Source: Myxocyprinus asiaticus
Lineage: Eukaryota; Chordata; Actinopteri; Cypriniformes; Catostomidae
NCBI RefSeq assembly: GCF_019703515.2
Contig: NC_059351.1
Coordinates: 16,952,001-17,016,000 of the forward strand
DNA: 64,000 bases
Reading direction: 5' to 3'
Position numbers and translations under genes: made by a program. Under the pieces are notes generated by a model. It did no database searches, was not told the DNA's origin, and saw only the letters and a program-made list of their open reading frames with translations. Each line of letters opens with the position of its first letter. Within the stretch, counting starts at the first letter, position 1. Positions 1 through 10,999 of the stretch are shown one piece after another.

Positions 1-183
1 AATAATTAGAACCTCTGTTTTGTCGGAATGGAGTAGAAGGAAATTTCTGGCTATCCAATCTTTTATTTCATTGATACACTCTGCTAATTTGGAGAATTGT
101 GACATTTCGTCAGGTTTTGAAGAAATATAAAGTTAGGTATTGTTGGCATAACAGTGGAAACTTATTCCAAGATTCCTGATAAT

Positions 184-452
184 TAGGGTTGCCACTTTTG
201 AAGTTTTAAAATCAGGACACTTAAATGGGGGCCACAGCCCCTAACCACATCCTCCACAGTTTTAGCAATAAATGCATTGAGTTAATATGCGTTATTAATA
301 AAAATTGTATATCCTTTCTTATATGCTAAAATGAGACCTTTCCTGAACCATGACTTATAAAAAAAATAAAATAATTTATATTATATATTTTTTTCAATTA
401 ATTGTCTTCTTTATCTTATTTATGTATACATTTTGGATGGTTTATACATATT

Positions 453-523
<71 letters not shown>

Positions 524-919
524 GTATTTATTTTATTTGTTTATTTTTTTTATTATGTACTTGTCTTTATGATTTTTTTCATAAATTGTTTGATCTTATT
601 GAACATTTATATAGAAAAAAACTCCACAGTTTTACCACCATTTGTGGAGCTTTCAGATGGTCCCTTACCACAACCTCCACAGTATTAACACATTTTAGCA
701 CAATGTGTGGACTTTTCAGATGGTCCCTTACCCACCGTAGGCAAATTTTCCAACTGATATCAATGTTAAATTGGCGACCTGGAACAATTTCACCATGACA
801 CCATCTGACCAGCTTACATATGGGACAAATCGTGTCCCGTATTGATTCAATACGAGATGCATCATTTTGTCTTTAAATACAGGATGATCCTGTATTTTAC
901 AGGACGGGTGACAACCCTA
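184..919. mobile_element. hAT-like MITE inserted in the LINE
   Basis: This is a 736-bp non-autonomous element. Its ends are imperfect inverted repeats (TAGGGTTGCCAC at left; the right end reads TAGGGTTGTCAC on the other strand). It is flanked by CTGATAAT and CTGATAAC, matching at 7 of 8 bases, the target-duplication size of hAT elements. LINE reverse-transcriptase sequence resumes on both sides, so the LINE was there first. The element has no coding capacity and contains a TA microsatellite. The 121-residue open frame over it is a translated TA repeat. Confidence 0.75.
456..519. repeat. (TA)n microsatellite
   Basis: This is an almost pure run of TA dinucleotides, about 32 units, inside the MITE. 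It produces artificial Ile-Tyr repeat open frames. Confidence 0.95.
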
Positions 920-927
920 CTGATAAC

Positions 928-1700
928 ATCTCCCAGGGGAAGCATATACAAGGAGAAAAGCAGAGGCCCTAAAACTGATCCCTGTGGCACTCCATACTTT
1001 TGTTTGGTTTGACAAATCATCATTTACATAGAAAAAGTGGTAGCGATCTGCTAAATAGGACCTAAACCATGTTAATGCAAGTCCACAAATGCCAACATAA
1101 TTCCTTAGCCTATTCAAGAGAATGTCATGATCTATCGTGTCAAATGCAGCACTAAGATCTAAAAGCACTAGAATTGAAATGCAGCCGTGATCAGATGATA
1201 AGAGCAAGTCATTTGTAACTCTGATAAGTGCAGTCTCTGTACAGTGATGGGGCCTAAATCCTGACTGAAATTGTTCATATATAATATTTCTCTGTAGAAA
1301 TTAACATAGTTGGGAGGATACTACCTTTTCTAGTATCTTCGACATAAACAGGAGATTTGAAATCGGTCTATAATTAGCCAGTTCTCCAGGATCAAGTTGT
1401 GGCTTCGTAGTAAGTGGTTTGATAACTGCCATTTTAAAGTTTCTTGGGACATGTCCTAAGGATAGCGAGGAGTTAATAATATTAAGAAGAGGTTCTGAGA
1501 TTACAGGGAATACCTCTTTTAAGAGCTTAGCTGGTATTGGATCTAATACATGTTGTGGCTTTTGATGTTTCGATAAGTTTTGTTAGCTCTTCATGATCTA
1601 TGTCAACGAAGCATTGAAGTTGCACATGAGGAAAATTATGAGACACTGTTTTCTGAGGTACTGTGACAGATGATTGCATAATTCAAATTTTATTTCTGAT
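928..1700 (-). pseudogene. LINE reverse transcriptase, broken
   Basis: This is the palm and fingers region of a LINE reverse transcriptase on the minus strand. The clearest stretch is DLSAAFDTIDHDILLNRL followed by a segment ending in FRSYLADR, near 1207-1040; this is RT motif A, with its catalytic Asp, and downstream sequence. The frame then reaches a proline-leucine-glycine-aspartate stretch just before the MITE at 919. The domain resumes at 183, where the catalytic box reads YANN (136-150) instead of YADD. Upstream, 1700-1210 keeps recognisable RT wording but in shifted frames. The RT cannot be active because both catalytic aspartates of the box are asparagine. Confidence 0.75.
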
Positions 1701-1995
1701 TATTTCAATTTTATCAGTGAAGAAACTCATGACGTCATTACTCTTGTGCTGCAAAAGAATATCAGGTTCTGTTGAGGCTTTATTCCTAACCAATTTAGCC
1801 CCAGTATTGAATAAACACCTAGGATTGTTGTGGTTATTTTCTATGAGTTTGCTAAAATATGCTGACCTGGCAGATTTTAGTGCCTGTCTGTAGCTACAGA
1901 CACTATCCTTCCATGCACCGTGAAATACCTTTAATCAAGTATTCTTCCACTTGTGCTCCATTTTCCGAGCTTCTCTCTTGAGAGCACGAGTGTGA

Positions 1996-2850
1996 TCATT
2001 GTATCATAGAGACAATATCAAGAGTGATAGAGAAGACTGTATTTATATTTTCTGTTATTTCATCAAGTTCTTCTAGGCTTTGGGGCTTACTGAGTATATG
2101 AGATAGATCTGGAAGATTATTAGTGAAGCTATCTTTAGTGGTTGAAAGAGTAGTTCTACCTGAACGATAGCATGGTGTAGATTGAGAAACATTAGCTGAT
2201 CGCAGCATATAAGAGACGAGGTAATGATCTGAGATGTGATCGCTCTGCGGTAGAATTTTTATAGTATCAACATCAACTCCATATGACAGAATTAAATCTA
2301 GCATATGATTATGGCAATGAGTTGGTCCTGTCACATTTTGTCTGACTCCAAGAGAGTTGAGAATATCGATAAATGCTAATCCCAATGTGTCATTTTCATT
2401 ATCTATGTGAATGTTGATGTCACCAACAATTAAAGCTCTACCTACAGTAACTACAAGATCTGATAAAAATGATTGTCAGAAATCAGAATAAGGCCCGGGT
2501 GATCTGTATACTGTAAGGGCAAAAGACGACATAATTTTTTTTTTATTTCTGACGGAGTCACATTAAGCATTATTAGTTAAAAAGACTTAAACTTATATCC
2601 TCTCCTCTGAGTAACACCAAAAACTTCACTGTAAATTGTAGCAACACCTCCTCGACCCTTCAGATGAGGCTCATGTTTATAACAATATCCTGGGGGAGTA
2701 GATTCATTTAAACGAATATATTCATCGGTTTAAGCCAGGTTTCAGTCAAACAAGAGTGCATCCAAATTATGATCTGTAGTAATTTCATTTACAGTTAGTG
2801 CTTTGGTAGAAAGAGATCTAATGTTTAGTAGCCCCACCTTCAAATTATGT
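1996..2850 (-). pseudogene. LINE APE-type endonuclease, broken
   Basis: This is the N-terminal endonuclease half of the same LINE on the minus strand. A 129-residue open stretch (2385-1996) carries the C-terminal endonuclease signature SDHYLVSY preceded by an HNHMLDLIL segment, typical of exonuclease/endonuclease/phosphatase folds. Upstream at about 2850-2390 the frame shows LNIRSLSTKA and a decayed LTETWL-like motif with several stops. The function, nicking the target DNA for target-primed reverse transcription, is inferred from the family. Nothing here would make a working protein. Confidence 0.65.
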
Positions 2851-3180
2851 TTATCTTTAATTTTTTTGTTTTGTTCAAGTTCGACCTTAATCAGATTTTT
2901 TCTAAATGATTTAGTGAGAGTTTTGTGTTGGTAGTCCGAGGAACAGACACAGGCTCTATGTGATATCTAGGTGATACAGTCTCTATGTTTTGTAGTTTAT
3001 GTGACCTGTGTGACGTCTCCAAGGTCAGTATATGTATTTCTGGGGCACATTTAAAACTATTAAGTGGTGAATTTATAAAGAATAAATTTCACCTGATAAA
3101 AGTGCTGTTTATCTGCACACACTGTCTGTGCTGTTTTAGTGCCCAATTCACTAAAGGAATAATGCAGATCAGATAATGGT

Positions 3181-4886
3181 GCAAACATGCTGACAAAATC
3201 TGTGCTGAACGCAATTTGCATGGTGTCATTCATATCTTGCAGGGTGATTCTGAGCGTTATATAGTGGAGGATGCAGCAGACCACCGTGACCTGGCTCTGT
3301 CTGGACTTTACAGCATCACTCCACTACAGTGATCCAGACACCTGAATCATCTATTTAATATGCCATCTGGATATAACACTATTCTCCATCATTAGGTAAT
3401 TATTTGGTGAATTACCGTTGCCACGATCGATAGGAAATGTACACAAACATCACTTTTAAATAAAACATTTTTTTACCGCCTGCTTCCCTTGGCCGGTAAT
3501 AATGCAATGTTTATCGTGCCATGGAAGTTCCACAGTTTTTTGATTAAATCATATTGCACTATGAAAATCCTATCAATCCCCACCTCCCCGAACGTACTGC
3601 CCTGGTTTGGCATACCCTTCCCATTCTGTCCGATTTATCATCTATTTCCCGCAGCATTTACCGGTCCATTCACATTTGTTCATTTAATGGAACAATTCCT
3701 CTCTCCTACAGCATATCTTTAGGGTACCGAGGGTCAATTTATGAGACCAAAACTGACAGATTCCTTAATACTAAAGCCCAAAATTTACAGCACGTCTAAA
3801 ATTATCCCTCTACCTGACCATTAAGTTGTCTTTATTGGAGTCTACTTTAAGAGTGTCTGCAGTGCTTGCTTGACCTTCCAGAGTTCAGTATTCAAGTTTT
3901 AAATTGCACTTTAAGAATTATTACATTTTGTAACAGTAAAGAAATGACATGTTGTCACATCACAAAAAGAAAGAATGGAAATTGTGCTTTGAACTTACAC
4001 CAATTTTAGCTATAGATTTAGCAAATCAACTCAGAGTGGAGGACATCCCAAAATGAAAATGCTATCATATGCCATTCTAAACCCATTTCATTTTCTTTCC
4101 TATGCAGAACTCAAATTAAAATGTTTTGTGGAATATCAATGGCAGTGAGCCTTACTTTAATGCTTAAATGCATACCTCGTGTCTTTAGTGACCCTGGACC
4201 TCGTTCCATCCCCTGTACCTAATTTTCTGACACCTCCTCAGTATTCCCCAAACTTTCTTTTCTGAATAGTGTAAAAAAATAAAAAAATAAAAATAATAAT
4301 AATTAAAAAAAAATAAAATAAAAAATAATAATAATTATAACTACTTAGCAAAAGTGTATAGGGTCTTTTCAGACCCAGGATATGTAATAGTGTCTCTTTT
4401 TTGAATATGTTTATGATTATTTCATATCCATATAAGTTTACTATCACAGGGTAAATATTTCTTTGTTTATTACAAGACAAATGAGTGCTATATTCATACA
4501 AATGTCAACTATATCATGTTGATTTTCTGTGTGACAGTGGTGAATTATCAGTATTCCATATGTGTTTATACATAAATATTATACATGCTATTTTTTAATT
4601 AAGGTTTTTTTTTTAATTATTTATTTAAGGTTGATTTTACATTTGACATTGCTATTTGATGAAGAAGCAACATGGAAGTAAACTATTGCAAGTGTAACAC
4701 ATGAGCAATATGATTTGGCTATTTTCATTTGGGTGTACTACTGAAATTATGTAAGTTGTTTGTCTATTTAGACTCAAAAATTGCCTGAGAAAATAAATAT
4801 GAGTAGCTTATGCGTTATGTGTAACTTAATATGTGCTCATAAAATTTTAGTGTTGAAGTAATTAATTCTGTTCTATATTTGTTGCA
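3181..4886. other. AT-rich DNA without recognisable gene
   Basis: I see no gene here. The stretch holds an A/T-rich low-complexity block at about 4270-4340. Short open frames lack family features. Short segments mentioning GGTCTTT and GACCC recur near 4180, 4360 and 10004, suggesting an old repeat that flanks the Tc1 insertion at 5230. Confidence 0.5.
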
Positions 4887-4916
4887 TTATCTCTTTGATA
4901 TATATCAAAGAGATAA
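4887..4916. repeat. 30-bp perfect palindrome
   Basis: Fifteen bases beginning TTATCTCTTTGATA are followed directly by their exact reverse complement, with no spacer. It sits immediately before the SINE at 4919. It could be a cruciform-prone site or a chance product of AT-rich repeats; no function is claimed. Confidence 0.9.
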
Positions 4917-4918
4917 CA

Positions 4919-5110
4919 GAGTGGTGGTGGCGTAGTGGACTAAAGCACTGAACTGGTAATCAAAATGTTGTTGGTTCAATCCCCACAGCCACCACCATTG
5001 TGTCCTTGAGCAAGGCACTTAACTCCAGGTTGCTCCAGAGGGATTGTCCCTGTAATAAGGCCTGTAAGTCACTTTGGATAAAAGTGTCTGCCAAATGTAA
5101 AATGTAAATA
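4919..5110 (+). mobile_element. tRNA-derived SINE
   Basis: The head has an A-box-like segment (TGGCGTAGTGGACTAAAGCA) and a B-box (GGTTCAATCCC), the internal Pol III promoter of tRNA-derived SINEs. The body ends with the widely shared fish tail wording CACTTTGGATAAAAGTGTC and short AAATGTAAA repeats. It is not a tRNA gene, because there is no acceptor-stem closure after the B-box. I infer a V-SINE or related fish family from the tail. Confidence 0.8.
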
Positions 5111-5277
5111 TGAAAAATAAAACTTCAAAATATATAAAAATATATTCTATTATTTTCTAATTGTCTTAAAATTTTTTAGAAAATCTGACACTATCTGGGC
5201 ATTTAGTAGTTCCATTTGTGATAGATATACAGTTGAAGTTTACATACACTTAGGTTGAAGTCATTAAAACGTCTATG

Positions 5278-5596
5278 TTACTAGTGTAACCTCTGTTCCC
5301 TGATGGAGGGAATGAGACGTGGTGTCGATGTACTGACACTAGGGGTTCGATCTTGAGAACCCCAATCACCATTGCTTAAAATAGAAAAGGCCAATGAGAA
5401 TTGGCAAGTGGAATTTGCATGCCACTCTCTGCCCCGAACATATGGGTATAAAAGGATACAGCATGCACCACTCATTCAGATTTATGCTGAGGAGCCGATA
5501 GAGAGTCCCAGCCATGTCAGTGGCCGGTTCAGCACCGCGGCAAGAGGGACACAATGTTTCGTTCCCTCCGTCAAAGAACAGAGGTTACACTAGTAG
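5278..5596. mobile_element. Inverted-repeat element with internal TATA box
   Basis: About 30 bases at the left end (starting TACTAGTGTAACCTCTGTTC) recur as a near-perfect reverse complement at the right end (5564-5595). In the middle is a promoter-like stretch, GGTATAAAAGG at about 5446-5457. A second partial copy of the left-hand sequence follows at about 5610-5690 (the GTGTCAATGTAGTGACACTA wording), so the family is tandem or nested here. No coding capacity is seen; the open frames here on both strands are shadows. Superfamily is unknown to me. Confidence 0.6.
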
Positions 5597-5879
5597 CCTA
5601 CACGTTCCTTGTCTGTCACTCACTCGACATTGTGTCAATGTAGTGACACTAGGAGTTCCCTATAAGAAACACTGCAGGCGCTGAACCGTGTCACGAGATA
5701 CGGAAGAGTTAAAATTTTAGTGCATTGTGGGTAATAATGAGTGAACAAAAGTAAGGAACTTTTATTATTTTATTAATTACAGAATTCAGACAATCCTACA
5801 AAATGGCGGAAACTGGAAATAGTGCACTATATAGTGGATAGGGGGTGGTTTCAGACACAGCGAGTGTTCCACGACCAGG

Positions 5880-7320
5880 GTTAGTGTCCTACACACTAGG
5901 CTGTGTACTCTGCAATTAGAGAGCAGCAGTACTGATGTACAGAACTAATTATCTAAATTCTTTCGACACTGAAAACTGTAACTACACTGAAATAAGAATC
6001 CGCGCAGGACTTTTAAAGCTATGAAATAGCTAAAGAAGGCATTAATAAAGCATGATCTTGCTTTGGTTTATATTTCAGCATTATATGTAATGTCCTTGTG
6101 GGACATTTTTTTACGTTTTCACCATAATAATTACTAGAAATGTTTCCAAACCTCTCTTATTGACAAATTCATCCAGATTTGGCAAGAGCTCTTAAAAGGA
6201 TAGTTCATCCAAAAATTACAGTTCTCATTATTTACTCACCCTCATGCCACCCCAGATGTGTATGCCTTTCTTTCATCTGCTGAACTCAAATTAAAATTTT
6301 TAAAAACATTTCTCAGCTCTTTTGGTCCATAAGTGAATGGGTGGCAACATTTTAAAGCTAAACAAAATCACATAAGTCAGCATAAAAGTAATCCATAAGA
6401 CTCTAGTGGTTAAATCTGTATCTTCAGAAGCAATGTGATAGTTGTGGATGAGAAACAGAGAAACAGATCACTTTCACATTCTTCTTCTTGTGTTTTTGGT
6501 GATTCACATTCTCTGCATATCGCCCCATGCTGTCTAGCAAAAAATGTAAACAGATATTGATCTGTTTCTCACCCACACCTATCATATCACTTCAGAAGAT
6601 GGATTTAACTACTGGAGTCTTATGGATTACTTTTATGCTGCCTTTATGTGCTTTTTGGAGCATCAAAATTTTGGCCTACAGAGCTAAAATATTCTTCTAA
6701 AAATCTTAATTTGTGTTCTGCAGAAGAAAGTCATACAAATCTGGGATGACATGAGGGTGAGTAAATGATGAGAGAATTTTCATTTTTGGGTAAACTACCC
6801 CTTTAAAGTGATAGCTCAGCCATAATTTAATATTCTGTCATCATTTCCCTACCCTCATGTTGTTCCAAACCCATGTGATGCTTTGCATGTTAGGGACTGA
6901 CAGTTTCTGTCACCATTCACTTTCAAAATATGGAGAAAAAAAACATTCACTCAAAGTAAATAGTGACTCAGGCAAACATTCTGTCTATTATCTCCTTATT
7001 GTGTTGCATGGAAGAAAGAAAGTCACACGGGTTTGGAACAACATGATGGTGAATGATAACAGAATTTCCATTATTAATAATACTAATTCTGTAATATATG
7101 TTAAATGTGTATTATGTAATGGAATATAGCACAGTTAATGTCTATTATGTCATTTGTGAAAGTAACAAGTTACTCTTTTACTTGAGTACTCTTTTAATTG
7201 GATACTTTCTTACTCTTACTCAAGTAATTATTTATGTTAGTACTTTTACTTCTACTTGAGTAATTATTTTTTAAAGTAATTGTACTTGAGTACAGTTTTT
7301 GGCTACTCTACCTACCTCTG
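5880..7320 (-). mobile_element. hAT-like repeat fragment (same family as 40297-47129)
   Basis: This is an inverted copy of the repeat at 40297-47129. Matching pieces include 5930-6180 against 46090-46330, and 7060-7310 against 40300-40360 plus 45440-45680. The right terminus reads GGCTACTCTACCTACCTCTG, the reverse complement of the other copy's left end. The opposite terminus is missing. There is no coding capacity. A long foldback MITE (6193-6804) lies inside, and a shorter version is in the other copy, so it is an old part of the family. Confidence 0.65.
6193..6804. mobile_element. Foldback MITE with long inverted arms
   Basis: The ends read AAAAGGATAGTTCATCC and GGGTAAACTACCCCTTT. The inverted similarity continues inward for much of each arm: segments such as GTAATCCATAAGACT and CTTCAGAAG recur as reverse complements around 6395-6440 and 6590-6640. 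It belongs to a very common fish family of short inverted-repeat elements, possibly the one called Angel; that name is from memory. Related arms occur at 6805-7060, 18500-18780, 24700-24880 and 45690-46097. Confidence 0.65.
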
Positions 7321-7590
7321 CCTTCTACCACGATATTCCATCACGTTCATTACGATCGCAAAATTCTGGCCTGTTAATAGTTCCTAGAATATCAAAATCC
7401 ACAAAAGGAGGTAGATCCTTTTCATATTTGGCTCCTAAACTATGGAATAGTCTCCCTAACACTGTTCGAGATGCAGACACACTCACTCAGTTTAAGTCTA
7501 GACTCATCTATTTAGCCAGGCATACACTTAATTTATCCTTCAACTCACAATTAGGCTGCTTTTGTTATGTCTGCTGGAACCAGAACTAGA
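7321..7590 (+). pseudogene. LINE ORF2 C-terminal fragment
   Basis: This open stretch encodes the C-terminal end of a LINE ORF2 with the wording GGRSFSYLAPKLWNSLP and then FKSRL, a segment seen downstream of the RT in fish L2/Rex1 elements. It is truncated at its left by the adjacent hAT-like element and so has no start of its own. It has no independent function. Confidence 0.7.
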
Positions 7591-8568
7591 ACCAGTGATC
7601 ATGATCTATAACTCTGCAATAAATTGAATGGCATCTATGCTAATATTATTTTATTTGTTTCCCTGTCTCAACCTCTATCCTGAGGTCACAAGAACTGGCT
7701 GGATCCAGCTCCATTCCTGCTTCGTGTTGGACTCCACTGCTACGTGTCGCTGTGTGATGATGACTAATAGCAGCCGGTATCAGCCAAACATCACTTCAGT
7801 CTATTACGATGGACTTCAGAGGATGAACTGATGCCAACTCCAACCATAAGACATGGGATACATCATATGCCATTGCCTGAACTTTGGACTTAAGATAGAC
7901 CTCACCAAAATTACCAGCCAGGTTGAACTGCGATGAACCTAACTGATCTCTGCCTGCATCACCTCAGTCTAATGATGGACTACACTCTTGAAATGGAATA
8001 CATAGACTATCAATTAATTGCCAACAAAACCCTTCATCAGCCAACTAACAAGGACAATTGCATCTATGTGAACTTCTGCAGTTAATCCAGGATGGACTTC
8101 AAAGACATTAGTCATTAATCTTACAGTTCATACAAAATCTTTGTTTTAAACACTGACCTTTAACACTTACTTAGTTTAATAATTTTAAACCATGACTTGA
8201 CCTATACATAAGTAATATTTGCATTATATTCATGATGTAAGCCAGAGGGGAACTGGCCCCCACAGTGAGTCTGGTTTCTTCCAAGGTTGTTTTTCTCCAT
8301 TAACCAACATCTTATGGAGTTTTGTGTTCCTTGCCACAGTCGCCTTCGGCTTGCTCACTGGGGTTATAAATACAATTATTATTTAATTATTTATTTTTCA
8401 ACACAATTCACAATCGTATTTTATCAAACTACACAATGATGACTCTAAGACTTTATAGATATTACAGTTTTATCTTCTGTTAATGCCTGATCTTCTGTAA
8501 AGCTGCTTTGAAATGATGTGTGTTGTGAAAGGCACTATACAAATAAAAATGACTTGACTTGACTTGAC
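7321..8568 (+). mobile_element. LINE 3' end (L2/Rex1-type) with short-repeat tail
   Basis: This is a 5'-truncated LINE copy. It begins in the last part of ORF2 (7321-7590) and ends with the fish LINE tail wording AAGCTGCTTTGAAATGATG followed by a short ACTTG tandem tail at about 8545-8568. It abuts the hAT-like fragment on the left and re-entrant Tc1 sequence on the right (8570). The long 3' untranslated region carries no other gene. Confidence 0.75.
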
Positions 8569-8734
8569 TAAGTTAACTGTGCCTTTAAGCAGCTTGGAAA
8601 ATTCCAGAAAATGATGTCAAGCCTTTAGACAATTAGCCAATTAGATTCTGATAGGCTAATTGGCTAATTGGAGTCAATTGGAGATGTACCTGTGGATGTC
8701 TTTTAAGGCCTACCTTCAAACTCAGCTTGACATC

Positions 8735-9775
8735 ATGGGAAAATCAAAAGAAATCAACCAAGACCTCAGAAAAAATTAAAAGAAATCAACCAACATAATT
8801 AAATGCCAATTTGGACCTCCACAATTCTGGTTCATCCTTGGGAGCAATTTTAAAATGCCTGAAGGTACCACGCTCATTTGTACAAACAATAGTACACAAG
8901 TATAAAAACCATGGGACCACATACCCATCATACCGCTCAGGATGGAGACGTATTCTGTCTCCTAGAAATTAATGTAGTTTGGTGCGAAAAGTGGAAATCA
9001 ATCCCAGAACAACAGCAAAGGACCTTGTGAAGATGCTGGAGGAAACAGGTTGACAACTATCTATAGCCACAGTAAAACGAGTCCTATATCGACATAACCT
9101 GAAAGGCTGCTCAGCAAGGAAGAAGCCACTGCTCCAAAACTGCCATAAAAAAGCCAGACAACAGTTTGCAAGTGCACATGGGGCCAAAGATCTTACTTTT
9201 TGGAGAAATGTCCTCTGGTCTGATGAACTGTTTGGCCATAATGACCATCGTTATGTTTGGAGGAAAAAGGGTGAGGCTTGCAAGCTGAAGAACACCATTC
9301 CAACCATGAAGCATGTGGGTGGCAGCATCATGTTGTGGGGGTGCTTTGCTGCAGGAGGGACTGGTGCACTTCACAAAATAGATGGCATCATGAGGAAGGA
9401 ATATTATGTGGATATACTGGAGCAACATCTCAAGACATCAGCCAGGAAGTTAAAGCTCAGTCGCAAATGGGTCTTCCAAATGGACAATGACCCCAAGCAT
9501 ACCTCCAAAGTTGTGGCAAAATGGCTTAAGGACACAAAGTACAAGGTACTTTGTGGCTATCACAAAGCCCTGACCTCAATCTGATAGAAAATTTGTGGGC
9601 AGAACTGAAAAAGCATGTGTGAGCAAGGAGGCCTACAAACCGGACTCAGTTACACCAGTTCTGTCTGGAGGAATGTGACAAAATTCCAGCAACTTATTGG
9701 GAGAAGCTTGTGGAAGGCTACCCAAAACATTTGACCCAAGTTAAACAATTTAAAGGCAATGCTACCAAATACTAA
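8735..9775 (+). pseudogene. Tc1 transposase pseudogene
   Basis: This is a remnant of a Tc1-family DDE transposase. The start MGKSKEINQDLRK is followed by a frame with many stops. A clearer part (9306-9584) contains [20 protein letters not shown] and the second catalytic Asp in MDNDPKHTS. The SPDLN/IENLW block with the third catalytic residue is present at about 9565-9600 in a shifted frame. The first catalytic block reads as TCTGATGAACTG, with no residues between SDE and LFG, the same as in the 29730-32159 copy. Length matches the usual 340-residue transposase, but it cannot be translated. Confidence 0.8.
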
Positions 9776-9998
9776 CAAAGTGTATGTAAACTTCTAACCC
9801 ACTTGGAATGTGATGAAAGTAATAAAAGCTGAAATAAATCATTCTCTCTACTATTTTTCTGACATTTCACATCCTTAAAATAGTGATCCAAACTGACCTA
9901 AGACATGGAATGTTTTCTATGATTAAATGTCAGGAATTGTGAAAAACTGGGTTTAAATGTATTTGGCTGAGGTGTATGTACACTTCTGACTTCAACTA

Positions 9999-10653
9999 TA
10001 CATGCTGGGTCACTAAAGACCCAAGTTTGTTATAATGTTTGATGAAACACATGCATTTAAGGGTTTAAGCTTTAAAAAATAAAATAAATAAATAAATAAA
10101 AAAAGACCCAAAAATATAATTAAAGTAGTTAATGTGTCATATTCCAAGTCTTCTGATGGCATATGATTTGGTTTTAGTGAGAAAACAACCTAATATTTAT
10201 GCGTCATTTTTTGTGTGAAAATTTCGACATTCATTTTGCGTTTGTGAGAGCTATGAGAGAAGCATGTTCAGAAAGGTTGTTTTTAGCGCTGAGCAACATC
10301 CTCAATTTCTCATGTGAACAAGCTTCTCTCATGTACTTAAAAAAATTATAATTTCACTAGCGAATTAGCTTTCTGGGTTGGGTTACAAAACTGACATCAT
10401 GACTGAACAGCTCTATAGATACACATTTGTATGCTTCAACAAGAAGCCCTATTTTGAACTGCCATTTTGCCCAGAACAGTTTTGACAATTGTGTCTTATA
10501 AAAAAGCTTTTAAAAATCATTTGTAAATCTGTGGTTTCAAATAAAAAGCAAAAAGAATTGTTCCAGTGCCATTTGCTTTTCAGCTGAGAAATATCAGGGC
10601 TGTTTCAGAGAATGAAAAAAAAAAAAAAAATATTGTAAAAAGGCTCTACGTTC
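9999..10653. other. AT-rich flank without gene
   Basis: There is no gene. The stretch contains an A-rich (AAAT)n run at about 10076-10106 and a poly-A run near 10614-10630 just before the gypsy LTR. A short palindromic segment, TGGGTCACTAAAGACCCA, lies at 10004-10021. Confidence 0.5.
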
Positions 10654-10946
10654 ATGGGCAATGGAGGAGTAAGGAGACAGCGAATAGTTAAGGTCAGTCT
10701 CTTTATTTCTCCTACAATGTTACGGCTTATAGCCAACTCAGCAAAAGGGTTCTTTATGTTGCTTTGTTTTCTCTTTCTCATCCCTGGTGCTCTCTCTCCC
10801 TGCTCTGAGGCTCTGGTGTGCCTTTCAGGTCTCCCTCCACCATCACTATAATCAGAGACAGGTGTTAGAGTAATCATAACCCAGGTGATGATCCTTACCA
10901 CTCTCCCTCTCCCGCAGACCGACACATGACCACACCCCCCATGCCA
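10654..10946 (-). repeat. 3' LTR of the deleted Gmr1-like element
   Basis: On the minus strand it begins TGTGGCATGGGGGGTGTGG, next to the element's interior, which carries the same flank wording (GGCCGGATGTTGCCCCGGCC) as the intact copy at 40710-40760. A related LTR, on the opposite strand, stands alone at 19566-19864. The open frames over both LTRs are shadows. Confidence 0.65.
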
Positions 10947-10999
10947 CATACCCCCACCGCCAACTCAGGCCGGGGCAACATCCGGCCTGCCTACTCTCC

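Larger units (their letters stand above)
1..3180 (-). mobile_element. L2/CR1-type LINE remnant, split by a MITE
   Basis: This is a non-LTR retrotransposon read on the minus strand: an APE-type endonuclease region (about 2850-1996), then reverse transcriptase (about 1700-928), continuing at 183-1 after a later insertion. The upstream part (about 3180-2850) is probably 5' or linker sequence and has no clear domain. Reading frames are broken throughout, so the copy is dead. The clade call (L2/CR1/Rex1 supergroup) rests on the RT wording (LLDLSAAFDTIDHDILL) and is from family knowledge. The 3' end lies beyond the left edge. The related LINE 3' end at 7321-8568 may belong to the same family. Confidence 0.75.
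5230..9998 (+). mobile_element. Sleeping-Beauty-like Tc1 element, heavily interrupted
   Basis: The left end begins CAGTTGAAGTTTACATACAC and the right end closes with the matching inverted end CTTCTGACTTCAACTA. A TA dinucleotide flanks each side (5228-5229 and 9999-10000), as expected for Tc1/mariner. The outer left repeat runs only to about 5272. Element sequence then resumes at about 8570, so roughly 3.3 kb of other repeats lies between, and the usual inner part of the left repeat (about 190 bp compared with the copy at 29730-32159) is missing. The transposase frame at 8735-9775 is dead. Confidence 0.8.

Noticed and set aside
433..798. 121-residue open frame with Ile-Tyr repeats
   Set aside because: It is a translated TA microsatellite within a MITE; the same applies to frames at 22141-22767, 22307-22570 and 28826-29110.
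4919..5000. tRNA gene
   Set aside because: A- and B-box-like segments are present but no acceptor stem closes; the sequence continues into a SINE body. The same holds for 14091 and 55206.
5281..5593. Open frames on both strands of the inverted-repeat element
   Set aside because: They arise from the palindromic ends (shared RLH endings) and are not conserved coding sequence.
10605..10949. 114-residue open frame similar to the one at 19560-19823
   Set aside because: The similarity exists because both overlap copies of the same LTR; there is no gag or pol feature.
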